Counted from the stretch's first letter, positions 14,457 through 28,859 are shown. The stretch: DNA of 64,000 nucleotides from Palaemon carinicauda (GCF_036898095.1 NC_090765.1:27590903-27654902), one strand, 5' to 3'. Numbers and translations: made by a program. Notes: a model not told the origin generated them from the sequence alone.

Positions 14457-17400
14457 TTTAAATATTCGCATGGCCTCTCATACGAAAAAAAAACTTTAAA
14501 TATTCGCATGGCCTCTCATACGAAAAAAAAACTTTAAATATTCGCATGGCCTCTCATACGAAAAAAAAAACTTTAAATATTCGCATGGCTTCTCATACGA
14601 AAAAAAAACTTTAAATATTCGCATGGCCTCTCATACGAAAAAAAAAAACTTTAAATATTCGCATGGCCTCTCATACGAAAAATAAACTTTAAATATTCGC
14701 ATGGCCTCTCATACGAAAAAAAAACTTTAAATATTCGCATGGCCTCTCATACGAAAAAAAACTTTGAATATTCGCATGGCCTCTCATACGAAAAAAAAAC
14801 TTTAAACATTTGCATGGCCTCTCATACGAAAAAAAAACTTTGAATATTCGCATGGCCTCTCATACGAAAAAGAAAACTTTAAATATTCGCATGGCCTCTC
14901 ATACGAAAAAAAAACTTTAAATATTCGCATGGCCTCTCATACGAAAAAAAAAACTTTAGATATTCGCAAGGCCTCTCATACGAAAAAAAAAACTTTAAAT
15001 ATTCGCATGGCCTCTCATACGAAAAAAAAACTTTAAATATTCGCATGGCCTCTCATACGAAAAAAAAAAACTTTAGATATTCGCAAGGCCTCTCATACGA
15101 AAAAAAAAACTTTAAATATTCGCATGGCCTCTCATACGAAAAAAAAACTTCAAATATTCGCATGGCCTCTCATACGAAAAAAAAACTTTAAATATTCGCA
15201 TGGCCTCTTATACGAAAAAGAAAACTTTAAATATTCGCATGGCCTCTCATACGAAAAAGAAAACTTTAAATATTCGCATGGCCTCTCATACGAAAAAAAA
15301 AACTTTAAATATTCGCATGGCCTCTCATACGAAAAAAAAAAACTTTAAATATTCGCATGGCCTCTCATACGAAAAAAAAAAAACTTTAAATATTCGCATG
15401 GCCTCTCATACGAAAAAAAAGCTTTAAATATTCGCATGGCCTCTCATACGAAAAAAAAAGACTTTAAATATTCGCATGGCCTCTCATACGAAAAAAAAAA
15501 CTTTAAATATTCGCATGGCCTCTCATACGAAAAAAAAACTTTAAATATTCGCATGGCCTCTCATACGAAAAAAAAACTTTGAATATTCGCATGGCCTCTC
15601 ATACGAAAAAAAAACTTTAAATATTCGCATGGCCTCTCATACGAAAAAAAAACTTTAAACATTTGCATGGCCTCTCATACGAAAAAAAAACTTTGAATAT
15701 TCGCATGGCCTCTCATACGAAAAAGAAAACTTTAAATATTCGCATGGCCTCTCATACGAAAAAGAAAACTTTAAATATTCGCATGGCCTCTCATACGAAA
15801 AAAAAACTTTAAATATTCGCATGGCCTCTCATACGAAAAAAAAAAACTTTAGATATTCGCAAGGCCTCTCATACGAAAAAAAACTTTAAATATTCGCATG
15901 GCCTCTCATACGAAAAAAAAACTTTAAATATTCGCATGGCCTCTCATACGAAAAAAAAAAACTTTAGATATTCGCAAGGCCTCTCATACGAAAAAAAAAA
16001 CTTTAAATATTCGCATGGCCTCTCATACGAAAAAAAAACTTCAAATATTCGCATGGCCTCTCATACGAAAAAAAAACTTTAAATATTCGCATGGCCTCTT
16101 ATACGAAAAAGAAAACTTTAAATATTCGCATGGCCTCTCATACGAAAAAGAAAACTTTAAATATTCGCATGGCCTCTCATACGAAAAAAAAAAACTTTAA
16201 ATATTCGCATGGCCTCTCATACGAAAAAAAAAAACTTTAAATATTCGCATGGCCTCTCATACGAAAAAAAAAACTTTAAATATTCGCATGGCCTCTCATA
16301 CGAAAAAAAAGCTTTAAATATTCGCATGGCCTCTCATACGAAAAAAAACTTTAAATATTCGCATGGCCTCTCATACGAAAAAAAAAAGCTTTAAATATTC
16401 GCATGGCCTCTCATATGAAAAAAAAAAACTTTAAATATTCGCATGGCCTCTCATACGAAAAAAAAGCTTTAAATATTCGCATGGCCTCTCATACGAAAAA
16501 AAAAAACTTTAAATATTCGCATGGCCTCTCATACGAAAAAAAAAACTTTAAATATTCTCATGGTCTCTCATACGAAAAAAAAAAACTTTAAATATTCGCA
16601 TGGCCTCTCATACGAAAAAAAAACTTTAAATATTCGCATGGCCTCTCATACGAAAAAAAAAAACTTTAAATATTCGCATGGCCTCTCATACGAAAAAAAA
16701 ACTTTAAACATTTGCATGGCCTCTCATACGAAAAAAAAAACTCTAAATATTCGCATGGCCTCTCATACGAAAAAAAACTTTAAATATTCGCATGGCCTCT
16801 CATACGAAAAAAAAACTTTAAATATTCGCATGGCCTCTCATACGAAAAAAAACTTTAAATATTCGCATGACCTCTCATACGAAAAAAAAACTTTAAATAT
16901 TCGCATGGCCTCTCATACAAAAAAAAAACTTTAAACATTTGCATGGCCTCTCATACGAAAAAAAAAACTCTAAATATTCGCATGGCCTCTCATACGAAAA
17001 AAAAACTTTAAATATTCGCATGGCCTCTCATACGAAAAAAAAAACTTTAAATATTCGCATGGCCTCTAATACAAAAAAAAACTTTAAACATTTGAATGGC
17101 CTCTCATACGAAAAAAAAAACTTTAAATATTCGCATGGCCTCTCATACGAAAAAAAAAACTTTAAATATTCGCATGGCCTCTCATACGAAAAAAAAAACT
17201 TTAAATATTCGCATGGCCTCTCATACGAAAAAAAAAACTTTAAATATTCGCATGGCCTCTCATACGAAAAAAAAACTTTAAATATTCGCATGGCCTCTCA
17301 TACGAAAAAAAAAAACTTTAGATATTCGCAAGGCCTCTCATACGAAAAAAAAAACTTTAAATATTCGCATGGCCTCTCATACGAAAAAAAAACTTTAAAT

Positions 17401-19651
17401 ATTCGCATGGCCTCTCATACGAAAAAAAAAAACTTTAAATATTCGCATGGCCTCTCATACGAAAAAAAAAAACTTTAAATATTCGCATGGCCTCTCATAC
17501 GAAAAAAAAACTTTAAATATTCGCATGGCCTCTCATACGAAAAAAAAAAACTTTAAATATTCGCATGGCCTCTCATACGAAAAAAAAAAACTTTAAATAT
17601 TCGCATGGCCTCTCATACGAAAAAAATACTTTAAATATTTGCATGGCCTCTCATACAAAAAAAAAAAAAACTTTAAATATTCGCATGGCCTCTCATACGA
17701 AAAAAAAAACTTTAAATATTCGCATGGCCTCTCATACGAAAAAAAAAACTTTAAATATTCGCATGGCCTCTCATACGAAAAAAAAACTTTAAATATTCGC
17801 ATGGCCTCTCATACGAAAAAAAAAAACTTTAAATATTCGCATGGCCTCTCATACGAAAAAAAAACTTTAAATATTCGCATGGCCTCTCATACGAAAAAAA
17901 AAAACTTTAAATATTCGCATGGCCTCTCATACGAAAAAAAAACTTTAAACATTTGCATGGCCTCTCATACGAAAAAAAAAACTCTAAATATTCGCATGGC
18001 CTCTCATACGAAAAAAAAACTTTAAATATTCGCATGGCCTCTCATACGAAAAAAAAACTTTAAATATTCGCATGGCCTCTCATACGAAAAAAAACTTTAA
18101 ATATTCGCATGGCCTCTCATACGAAAAAAAAACTTTAAATATTCGCATGGCCTCTCATACAAAAAAAAAACTTTAAACATTTGCATGGCCTCTCATACGA
18201 AAAAAAAAACTCTAAATATTCGCATGGCCTCTCATACGAAAAAAAAAAACTTTAAATATTCGCATGGCCTCTCATACGAAAAAAAAACTTTAAATATTCG
18301 CATGGCCTCTCATACGAAAAAAAAAAACTTTAAATATTCGCATGGCCTCTAATACAAAAAAAAACTTTAAACATTTGAATGGCCTCTCATACGAAAAAAA
18401 AAAACTTTAAATATTCGCATGGCCTCTCATACGAAAAAAAAAACTTTAAATATTCGCATGGCCTCTCATACGAAAAAAAAAAACTTTAAATATTCGCATG
18501 GCCTCTCATACGAAAAAAATACTTTAAATATTTGCATGGCCTCTCATACAAAAAAAAAAAAAAAACTTTAAATATTCGCATGGCCTCTCATACGAAAAAA
18601 AAAACTTTAAATATTCGCATGGCCTCTCATACGAAAAAAAAAACTTTAAATATTCGCATGGCCTCTCATACGAAAAAAAACTTTAAATATTCGCATGGCC
18701 TCTCATACGAAAAAAAAACTTTAAATATTCCCATGGCCTCTCATACGAAAAAAAAACTTTAAATATTCGCATGGCCTCTCATACGAAAAAAAAAACTTTA
18801 AATATTCCCATGGCCTCTCATACGAAAAAAAAAACTTTAAATATTAGCATGGCCTCTCATACGAAAAAAAACTTTAAATATTCGCATGGCCTCTCATACG
18901 AAAAAAAAAAACTTTAAATATTCGCATGGCCTCTCATACGAAAAAAAAAACTTTAAATATTAGCATGGCCTCTCATACGAAAAAAAAAACTTTAAATATT
19001 AGCATGGCCTCTCATACGAAAAAAAAAACTTTAAATATTAGCATGGCCTCTCATACGAAAAAAAACTTTAAATATTCGCATGGCCTCTCATACGAAAAAA
19101 AAAAAACTTTAAATATTCGCATGGCCTCTCATACGAAAAAAAAAACTTTAAATATTAGCATGGCCTCTCATACGAAAAAAAAAACTTTAAATATTAGCAT
19201 GGCCTCTCATACGAAAAAAAACTTTAAATATTCGCATGGCCTCTCATACGAAAAAAAAAAAACTTTAAATATTCGCATGGCCTCTCATACGAAAAAAAAA
19301 ACTTTAAATATTAGCATGGCCTCTCATACGAAAAAAAACTTTAAATATTCGCATGGCCTCTCATACGAAAAAAAAAAAACTTTAAATATTCGCATGGCCT
19401 CTCATACGAAAAAAAAAAAACTTTAAATATTCGCATGGCCTCTCATACGAAAAAAAAAAAACTTTAAATATTCGCATGGCCTCTCATACGAAAAAAAAAA
19501 CTTTAAATATTCCCATGGCCTCTCATACGAAAAAAAAAATTTAAATATTAGCATGGCCTCTCATACGAAAAAAAACTTTAAATATTCGCATGGCCTCTCA
19601 TAGGAAAAAAAAAAAACTTTAAATATTCGCATGGCCTCTCATAGGAAAAAA
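14457..19651. repeat. Large minisatellite, about 38-bp unit, roughly 135 copies
   Basis: The unit is 'ctttaaatattcgcatgg' followed by 'cctctcatacg' and a variable A run of 6-16 bases. Length variation is almost entirely in the A run. Point variants (ttagatattcgcaagg, aaacatttgcatgg, gaatattcg, attagcatgg) recur in fixed order, giving higher-order repeats: the variant series from 14.76 kb recurs about 850-890 bp later, and a series at 16.91-17.10 kb recurs at 18.15-18.38 kb. Repetitive open frames (MASHTKKK, HGLSYEKK types) arise in all frames and are not genes. Confidence 0.97.
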
Positions 19652-20417
19652 AAGAACATTTGATCCAATAAAATTTCAGATGTGAAAATAAAGAAGCAAA
19701 ATCCTTTTATTGCTACGTAGTTAAAAGCGCAAAAGCCGGTGCCAATAAGAGCCCCCTCCACCTTGTTGATAAAAGGATTTGGACTCCAACTCCTTGTTTG
19801 GATCGAAGGCTTTAAAACTGACGATCCTCGATAGGGCTCAATCAGGGATTATACGACCCTAAGGGTCGTCATGATCGATGCCTTTTATTCTGTGATTTGA
19901 CACATTTCTACATTGCGTTTACCATTGCTAAATATTATTTATTATTAATTAATAACGCCTATAACGACGTGTAACGCAAGGAGCCTCAATCAGATTCATC
20001 CAACCATCCCTATTAGATACAATTAATACAGTTAATTAAATTAATTAAAAGTGAGAACATATTATTCGTGTTAAATACATCATGCATGCATAGGATATAT
20101 ACAATTACAAATTTAAAGTAAAACAGAGATACAGTCCCTCTACACATTTGAAATATCAAATACAGTTACGTAAGGCAACATACATTACGGTTATCATAAT
20201 TATTCATTAAGTTCTCATATTCATGAAATGAGAGCTTAAATACAAAAGTTTTTCAGGCAATCTTCCACAGTAAAGAATTTGTAAGAGAAAAACCTTATTA
20301 AGGAAAATGTTTACATAATAAACAAAGTGGTGAACTAACGTACAAGTAAATATGTAGATAAAACATATTTGAAAATGCGAAAAAAATTAAGGCAATTCGA
20401 TAATACAATCCACAACA
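19652..20417. other. No gene seen
   Basis: Unique-looking sequence between the minisatellite and the LINE tail. Confidence 0.5.
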
Positions 20418-20477
<60 letters not shown>

Positions 20478-21318
20478 CAAAGTTACAACCCTAGTTGGAG
20501 AAGCAAAATGCTATAAGCCTAAGGGCTCCAACAGGGAAAAATAGCCCAGTGAGGATAGGAAGCAAGGAAATAAATAAACAATATAAGAAGTAATGAAAAA
20601 TTTAAATAAAATATTTTAAAAAACATTAACAACAATAAAACAGATAATGCATATACAACTATAAAGAGACTTATGTTAGCCTGTTCAACAAAAAAAAAAA
20701 AACATTTGCTGCAACTTTGAACTTTAGAAGTTCTACTGATTCACAGCTGGAATAAAACTTCTAGAATACTGTGTAGTATTGAGCCTCACGGTGGAAAAGG
20801 CCTGACTATAAGAATTAACTGCATGCCTAGTATTATGAACAGGATGGAACTGTCCAGGAATATCTGTATGTAAAGGATAGTCATAATTATGAAAAATCTT
20901 ATGCAACATGCGTAATGAACTAATTGAACGACAGTGCCAGGTGCCAAAGATTAATATCTAGATCAGGAATAAGAACTTTAATAGACCGTGAGTTCCTGTC
21001 CAACAAGTTAAGATGAGAATCGGCAGCTGAAGAGCAGACAGGAGAACAATACTCGAAACAAGGTAGAATGAAAGAATTAAAAAACTTCTTCAGAATAGAT
21101 TGATCACCGAAAATCTTGAAAGACTTTCTCAATAAGCCAATCTTTTGTGTAATTGAAGAAGACAAAGACCTACTGTGTTTCTTAAAAGTAAATTAGCTGT
21201 CGAGAATCATACCTAAAATTTTTAATGAATCATACATAGTTAAAGAAACATTATCAATGCTGAGATCCGGATGTTGAGGAGCCGCTTTCCTCGACCTACT
21301 TACAATCATAGCAGCCAA
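20418..21318 (-). mobile_element. 5'-truncated LINE with (AAT)n tail
   Basis: Read on the minus strand it starts near 21318 within the reverse transcriptase C-terminal region, passes through SSSITQKIGLLRKSFKIFG, and ends with the family tail block and an ATT/AAT run (20418-20477). The coding part is homologous to 63780-64000 of the LINE at the window end (same 'caacatccggatctcag' block and same protein context). An in-frame stop replaces a Lys codon after the ILDS motif. This copy links the RT-bearing LINE to the short AAT-tailed fragments elsewhere in the window. The 5' truncation is typical of target-primed reverse transcription. Confidence 0.85.
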
Positions 21319-21951
21319 CCTAAAATTTGTGAGCATCGGTGACCATATCATTGTACTGAAGACTTCCAGTTTTCTGAAGTATTATCGTAACACTTAAATT
21401 AACTAATAATTCAAAAAATCAAATCAGTACAATATACAGAGCTAAGACAATGGTTAAAGGTCCCTTCTCATATGAAGAGTCAGGAAGATATGTCAAGTAG
21501 GTAATTTTCAAACAATTGTGGGGAATTGTTTCCAGTGAGAGCACTTCATGTTCTAGAATTTAACAAAAGCTCTTCACTGCGTATATATCTGTAGCCAAAA
21601 TGGAATTATCAAAACTTCTGCAACTTCCGGTTTACACAAAAATATGGGGACTTAACTGTTATTATATAAAAAACTGCCAAATTTATGCATTTATTAATAC
21701 AGTAAGGCTTTTTATGGTGCTAAATTGAGAACCTACTTAAAATGCTCAAAACACACTTTTACCTTAATAAGCGGTTTCTTCTGGAAGACTGCTTACAATT
21801 ATTTAACTTTAAAGAAATGAGATAAGAATCAAACTTGCAGATACTGATTTGATGAGGTACAAATCCTATGCCTTTTTCGTACATTTATGGCGTTTCCATG
21901 ATTACAGCTCTGCATTACGGGCTCAGTAACTCAAACTTGCTGCGTATAATT
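21319..21951. other. No gene seen
   Basis: No supported coding region or named repeat. Confidence 0.5.
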
Positions 21952-22056
21952 ACTACCTAGTAACCTAGCCGTTCTTTACTACCTAGTAACCTAGCCGTTC
22001 TTTACAACCAAGTAACCTAGCCGTTCTTTACTACCTAGTAACCTAGCCGTTCTTTT
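21952..22056. repeat. 26-bp tandem repeat, 4 copies
   Basis: Unit actacctagtaacctagccg plus ttcttt repeated four times head to tail; the third copy has small substitutions (acaaccaag). Confidence 0.95.
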
Positions 22057-22059
22057 CAT

Positions 22060-23870
22060 TAGGGAACAGGGATCCTACGAGGGGCTGGATCTCTTATAAG
22101 TTACTGTCATGCTAAAACTCGGTCGCCGATCCTTTACAATTTAGTAAAAGTGGCAGTTCCCACACCTGTGGGACATAATGGAAGAATGTCTCCCTACAAA
22201 GGAATTAATAATTAAAAGGGAATGTACTGTCCTTCCAAATGTGACAGCAGTCTTGAAACAATCAATCATTCATAATAACTTTTATAATTGTAAAACAGTT
22301 TGAATGATTTCTTATATTTCACTCGGATTAGTTTCACTAAAAACATTCCAACCATAGGAGACAAACCTACCTTTTTTTTAGATACATTTTTTTTTCTTCA
22401 AGTCTAGACTCAAGATAATTGCATTATGGAAAATATCATAACATCGAGGCTCATATAACCGATAAATATATACAACTCCAGAAAAAAAAAATCAGAAACA
22501 AGCAATAACCATCTGAGTTACTGTACTCAACTCCCATTTCTGTCCAACCCACGTGTGCAAACATCAAATCTTTTCGTCATGCGCGCTGGTTAAAACTGGA
22601 CTCACCAATTAAACAAGCAAACAGAGAGGGTATAGGTTTTAACATCGCCTGAATGTGTAGTTATTCCTTCTTTGCATGAACTCACTTTAAATGGCACATT
22701 TATTATCTTCGAAATTTGTTTTACCGAATATGCTCTCTACTTACCTCTCCTTTCTAAGGAAGGCAATTACTAGTTTTTTTTTTTTTTTTTAGTGTGGAAT
22801 AATTTTAAATAACTGCTAGAAACCTTACAAATCTAATAAAAACGCCTACCGCGATATTACTCCACACAACTATTGTACATTATCACTTTTATCCTTATCA
22901 CTGCAACTTTTCTATAATAAAGTGATCATTTATGGTAAATCATTAACAATACCAATAATAAAATCAAACATGTTCGCACACTATATAGTTAAATTTCCCG
23001 TAAGCTTTACATGATAAGCTACTTGATGAACCATCTTAAGATCCCATCATCGCTCTCCAATCATATTTTATACTAGAACCAGTTTTTTATGATCCGTACC
23101 CCGATCCAGAACATCATATTTAATGAAGTAAATTAACTTCCAGACAATCATATACGACTTTTTTCCCACAGTTTCCTTATTGCTAAATCATCCTCGGTTT
23201 CTGATATAACGAGACCCACCAGAGGCAAAATGCCTGAAAGAAAAATACTCGAGTAATACATAAGAGATTCCCAAGACACCGTAAGCAAGGTCACATCATT
23301 GGAAGCATGTGCTGAGCAGGAGTCGATCTTAACGAATAAATTCGCGTATGAGGTAGCTATGGTTATCATATCTTTCTTTAGCTTATTGCTGACATTCACT
23401 TGCACTGTTGCGTTTTCGTTTCATCGTTTTCTTTAATTAAAATTTCTAGAGAGAAATTCGGGTCGTATTCAAAATTCTCGAGTAACAAATAATTATAAAA
23501 ACAAAAATTAAATTTTCATATTGATTACCATATTCCAAATATAATCTAACTACAGTATTAGCAAATGGGTTGAATTCAACATGAATTTTACTTCATCTTA
23601 ATCACGTCTAAACCAGATTAGCAACGTGTATCGAAATACATGGCAAAGAAATTTTTAATTCAAGCGAACACATATAACTTAAGTCTTGTAACACACGAAG
23701 GCATCCAAGCCCGCACGTCTTAATAAAACTTCCTGAACGCTTTCCGATTTCGCAAGCAAAAACAACCTTTGGAGGGACAGTGCTCTTCGGGAAGGATGTC
23801 ATGAGAAAGCTTTACCGCCTAAATGAAAAAAAAATCTGTACATTTAATAAATTTTTAATTCTCAAAGTTT
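22060..23870. other. No gene seen
   Basis: Minus-strand frames of 85 codons (23148-23405) and 64 codons (23608-23802) have no recognisable motif. No other feature is supported. Confidence 0.45.
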
Positions 23871-23875
23871 ATTCA

Positions 23876-24035
23876 TTTAACTTTTTCCTTTTCTCACAGG
23901 GCTATTTTGCCCAGTAGGAGCCATTGGACTTATAACATCATGTTCTTCCAACTAGGGTTGTAGTCGAGCTAGTAACAACAACAACAAAAACAAAACAACA
24001 ACAACAACAATAATAATAATAATAATAATAATAAC
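23876..24035 (+). mobile_element. LINE 3' tail with AAC/AAT repeats
   Basis: Diverged copy of the family tail ('gggctattttgcccagta', 'caactagggttgtag') ending in AAC then AAT repeats at about 23975-24035. Confidence 0.75.
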
Positions 24036-24189
24036 AACAAGCTGCAACTCGGGACGGATATTGTTTATGAGATCGGCTTTGTCCCTCGTTGATGTCACTC
24101 ACTATCACGCAGTTCACTGTAATGTTGCTACATTTAACAGCATATTAAAGACGGCTGCATGATAGCTGTGTTTTTTCAATTGTAGATAT

Positions 24190-24790
24190 TACTATGGAAT
24201 TCGGCAGGAACAGAGAAACGATGTTTCACATCAATCCCTGAAATTTTCATTTGGATATGTGAATTATTCTAGGAAAATTTTACTCCACAGTCAAAATTAC
24301 CCATTCAATCCATACCGAAATAAACGTTTGTTGTGGCTTTCATAAGGCAGATATCAACATGAAAATTGGTATGGACAAAGTAAATATTCATCACATAAAT
24401 CCCTGAAAATTGTATTTAGATATGTGAAGTATTCTACGAGTAATTTACGGCGCCACCGAAAATCTGCCTCCCACGGATATCGAAAAATGGCTACTATGAC
24501 TTTTCTATGGCAAGCATCAATACGAAAATTGGTATGAATGTAATGCACATAACACCCATCAATACCCTGTGAAAATTACTTTGTTTATCTGTAAAACTCT
24601 AGGAGTAAATTGGGGCTCCACACTGATTTTTTAGCTAAAAGTCGTCACTTACGAACAAGGCAAGCCTATAGTAGGTATGAACATGAAAATTGGCAGAAAC
24701 AAAGCTTATATATATCTAAATAATCCATTAAAATTTCATATGAATACTTATTGGTATAGAAATTATTGACTCCGCCGCCGGAAATATCAG
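24190..24790. repeat. Degenerate tandem repeat, about 162-bp period
   Basis: The marker 'gaaaattggtatg' or a close variant occurs near 24196, 24361, 24523 and 24685. Associated blocks (atccctgaaaatt, tatgtgaa.tattct, agtaa.tt) lie at matching offsets, giving about four diverged copies. Confidence 0.8.
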
Positions 24791-24792
24791 CT

Positions 24793-24821
24793 GCCCCACC
24801 CCCTCCGCCCCCCCCCCCACC

Positions 24822-24856
<35 letters not shown>

Positions 24857-24983
24857 ACGATGATAATAAAAGGGAATGACTGGGCTATGGGTTGGGCGAG
24901 ATTCGTTAGCGAAAATTTTTAAATTTCATATAAAATTACTAACTTCGTTCGCCACAATAATAATAATAATAATAATAATAATG
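24793..24983. repeat. C-rich, poly(A) and (AAT)n tracts
   Basis: C-rich run about 24793-24823, A run about 24824-24854, and AAT repeats about 24956-24983. Confidence 0.9.
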
Positions 24984-25094
24984 CTGCGCATGATTTACCT
25001 GCTTAGTCCCGTCTGAATCTAGTATCACTTACCACTAATTAATGGCTAAAAATACACTTACTAAGAATGTTCTCTTCCACATCTACAGGCAGTA

Positions 25095-25300
25095 GGTTAG
25101 CCAAGGCACCAGCCACCCGTTAAGTTATTACCACTAAAGATCTGTTTGGGTCGTTGGACTACATTGGATCTCTCCCTCTCTGGTTACAGCTCATTTTTCT
25201 TTTGCCTTCACACACACCGAATATTAATATGTATCAAGGCAATAGCAGAACCTAAACCTTGGATATGCTAACTTAATACTAACAAACTTTAACCCTATAT
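25095..25300 (+). mobile_element. LINE 3' UTR fragment
   Basis: Shares 'gactacattggatc', 'tctggttacagctcatttt' and 'ttttgcctt.acaca' in the same order as the longer copy starting at 61155, so it is a fragment of the same LINE family's 3' UTR. The coding region and AAT tail are absent. Confidence 0.6.
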
Positions 25301-25593
25301 AAACACAAATAAGAGGTCAGCAGTGACATCTTAATGCACTAATTTAGTCTGTCGCCATAAAGTAACATAAATAACGTCGTGATATATGGACTCCACGAGT
25401 ACTGCAGTCATCTCTACTCTTGAGTTAGCAAAGGAAATTTAGTCATTTTACATTTGTAACAAGATTTACAAAGACCGTGGTAACAGCTATAATTTTCAAT
25501 GTAAAACATTCCCTCATAATTGTGATAAAATAAAAAAAAAAAATTCAGATGAAAACGCGCTATAACACTGACCATGGCACGTCATGCATGCAC

Positions 25594-25938
<345 letters not shown>

Positions 25939-25949
25939 CAATTGAAATC

Positions 25950-26455
25950 AATTCAATCCCACGACCAATGAAATGAGCTAAATGATTTAGATTAAATTAA
26001 ATCACAAGACTAATTATAGTTTAACAGCCTATACTATGATGAGGAAAATTGCAAGATCATGAACCAACAAGCAAAAAAAATGCCTTAAACATATAGCACT
26101 ACAAAATAGAAGAGGTAGTTTTGCGTGTCTGAGAACCAAACGTTCGCTAAGTATATACGATTATAAGGGATAATCTTTTTTTTATCTCATAAAACCTTAA
26201 GGGACCACATTAGGGACCACCAAGCGTCCAGACGGAGGTTAAATTGGACCACCGAGGGAGCGGAGATTTAACAGATCGCGGAAGATTAAACGAGAATGAA
26301 AACTGCTTTCTTAGGAGGCCTTTGCATTAAATGGAGATTATCAGCGAAGAGTAAAGCCATCCGAGAATGAATGCGTCGGGCAAAAGGTGGTCTGGGAGAG
26401 GCTACGGATGAGCTGATAAGGAAAAGGTAAGGGAGTGAGAAATCAGATTTTGTTA
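25950..26455. other. No gene seen
   Basis: Unique-looking sequence leading into the second minisatellite. Confidence 0.45.
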
Positions 26456-26460
26456 GGGCA

Positions 26461-28856
26461 TTAGAATTGGAATTGGCAATCCATACCGATATAATTATAT
26501 CTGAATTGGAATTGGTAATCCATACCGATATAATTATATCTGAATTGGAATTGGCAATCATACCGACATAATTATATCTCAATTGGAATTGGCAATCATA
26601 CCGACATAATTATATCTGAATTGGAATTGGCAATCATACCGACATAATTATATCTGAATTGGAATTGGTAATCCATACCGACATAATTATATCTGAATTG
26701 GAATTGGCAATCATACCGACATAATTATATCTCAATTGGAATTGGCAATCATACCGACATAATTATATCTGAATTGGAATTGGCAATCATACCGACATAA
26801 TTATATCTCAATTGGAATTGGCAATCATACCGACATAATTATATCTGAATTGGAATTGGCAATCATACCGACATAATTATATCTGAATTGGAATTGGTAA
26901 TCCATACCGACATAATTATATCTGAATTGGAATTGGCAATCATACCGACATAATTATATCTGAATTGGAATTGGCAATCATACCGATATAATTATATCTG
27001 AATTGGAATTGGTAATCCATACCGATATAATTATATCTGAATTGGAATTGGCAATCATACCGACATAATTATATCTCAATTGGAATTGGTAATCCATACC
27101 GACATAATTATATCTGAATTGGAATTGGCAATCATACCGACATAATTATATCTCAATTGGAATTGGCAATCCATACCGACATAATTATATCTGAATTGGA
27201 ATTGGCAATCATACCGACATAATTATATCTGAATTGGAATTGGCAATCCATACCGACATAATTATATCTGAATTGGAATTGGCAATCATACCGACATAAT
27301 TATATCTGAATTGGAATTGGCAATCCATACCGACATAATTATATCTGAATTGGAATTGGCAATCATACCGACATAATTATATCTGAATTGGAATTGGCAA
27401 TCCATACCGACATAATTATATCTGAATTGGAATTGGCAATCATACCGACATAATTATATCTGAATTGGAATTGGCAATCCATACCGACATAATTATATCT
27501 GAATTGGAATTGGCAATCATACCGACATAATTATATCTGAATTGGAATTGGCAATCATACCGACATAATTATATCTGAATTGGAATTGGCAATCATACCG
27601 ACATAATTATATCTGAATTGGAATTGGCAATCATACCGACATAATTATACCTGAATTGGAATTGGCAATCATACCGACATAATTATATCTGAATTGGAAT
27701 TGGCAATCCATACCGACATAATTATACCTGAATTGGAATTGGCAATCATACCGACATAATTATATCTGAATTGGAATTGGCAATCCATACCGACATAATT
27801 ATACCTGAATTGGAATTGGCAATCATACCGACATAATTATATCTGAATTGGAATTGGCAATCCATACCGACATAATTATACCTGAATTGGAATTGGCAAT
27901 CATACCGACATAATTATATCTGAATTGGAATTGGCAATCCATACCGATATAATTATACCTGAATTGGAATTGGCAATCATACCGATATAATTATATCTGA
28001 ATTGGAATTGGTAATCATACCGATATAATTATATCTGAATTGGAATTGGTAATCATACCGATATAATTATATCTGAATTGGAATTGGCAATCATACCGAC
28101 ATAATTATATCTGAATTGGAATTGGCAATCCATACCGATATAATTATATCTGAATTGGAATTGGTAATCCATACCGATATAATTATATCTGAATTGGAAT
28201 TGGCAATCATACCGATATAATTATATCTGAATTGGAATTGGCAATCATACCGACATAATTATATCTGAATTGGAATTGGCAATCATACCGACATAATTAT
28301 ATCTGAATTGGAATTGGCAATCATACCGATATAATTATATCTGAATTGGAATTGGTAATCCATACCGATATAATTATATCTGAATTGGAATTGGCAATCA
28401 TACCGATATAATTATATCTGAATTGGAATTGGCAATCCATACCGATATAATTGTATCTGAATTGGAATTGGCAATCCATACCGATATAACTATATCTGAA
28501 TTAGAATTGGCAATCCATACCGATATAATTATATCTGAATTGGAATTGGCAATCCATACCGATATAACTATATCTGAATTGGAATTGGCAATCCATACCG
28601 ATATAACTATATCTGAATTAGAATTGGCAATCCATACCGATATAATTCTATCTGAATTGGAATTGGCAATCCATACCGATATAATTATATCTGAATTGGA
28701 ATTGGCAATCCATACCGATATAATTGTATCTGAATTGGAATTGGCAATCCATACCGATATAACTATATCTGAATTAGAATTGGCAATCCATACCGATATA
28801 ACTATATCTGAATTAGAATTGGCAATCCATACCGATATAATTATATCTGACAATTA
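26461..28856. repeat. Minisatellite with 38/39-bp units, about 62 copies
   Basis: Unit 'gaattggaattggcaat' plus 'cataccgacataattatatct'. Two length classes differ by one C (caatcat versus caatccat): 38 and 39 bp. Between about 27100 and 27520 they alternate, forming a 77-bp dimer. From about 28400 to the end all units are 39 bp, so both strands stay open (ELELAIHTDI-type and reverse-strand frames); these are not genes. The variant unit contains gatataattatatc, a perfect 14-bp palindrome. Confidence 0.97.
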
Positions 28857-28859
28857 AAA

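Noticed and set aside
14460..19430. Many open frames with MASHTKKK, HGLSYEKK and reverse YERPCEYLKFFF repeats
   Set aside because: They arise in all frames from a minisatellite whose unit length drifts with the A run; frames change from unit to unit and start/stop at random. Not genes.
28398..28857. Long repeat ORFs on both strands (ELELAIHTDI type and its complement)
   Set aside because: Produced by 39-bp units being a multiple of three; the array elsewhere is out of frame. No independent coding sign.
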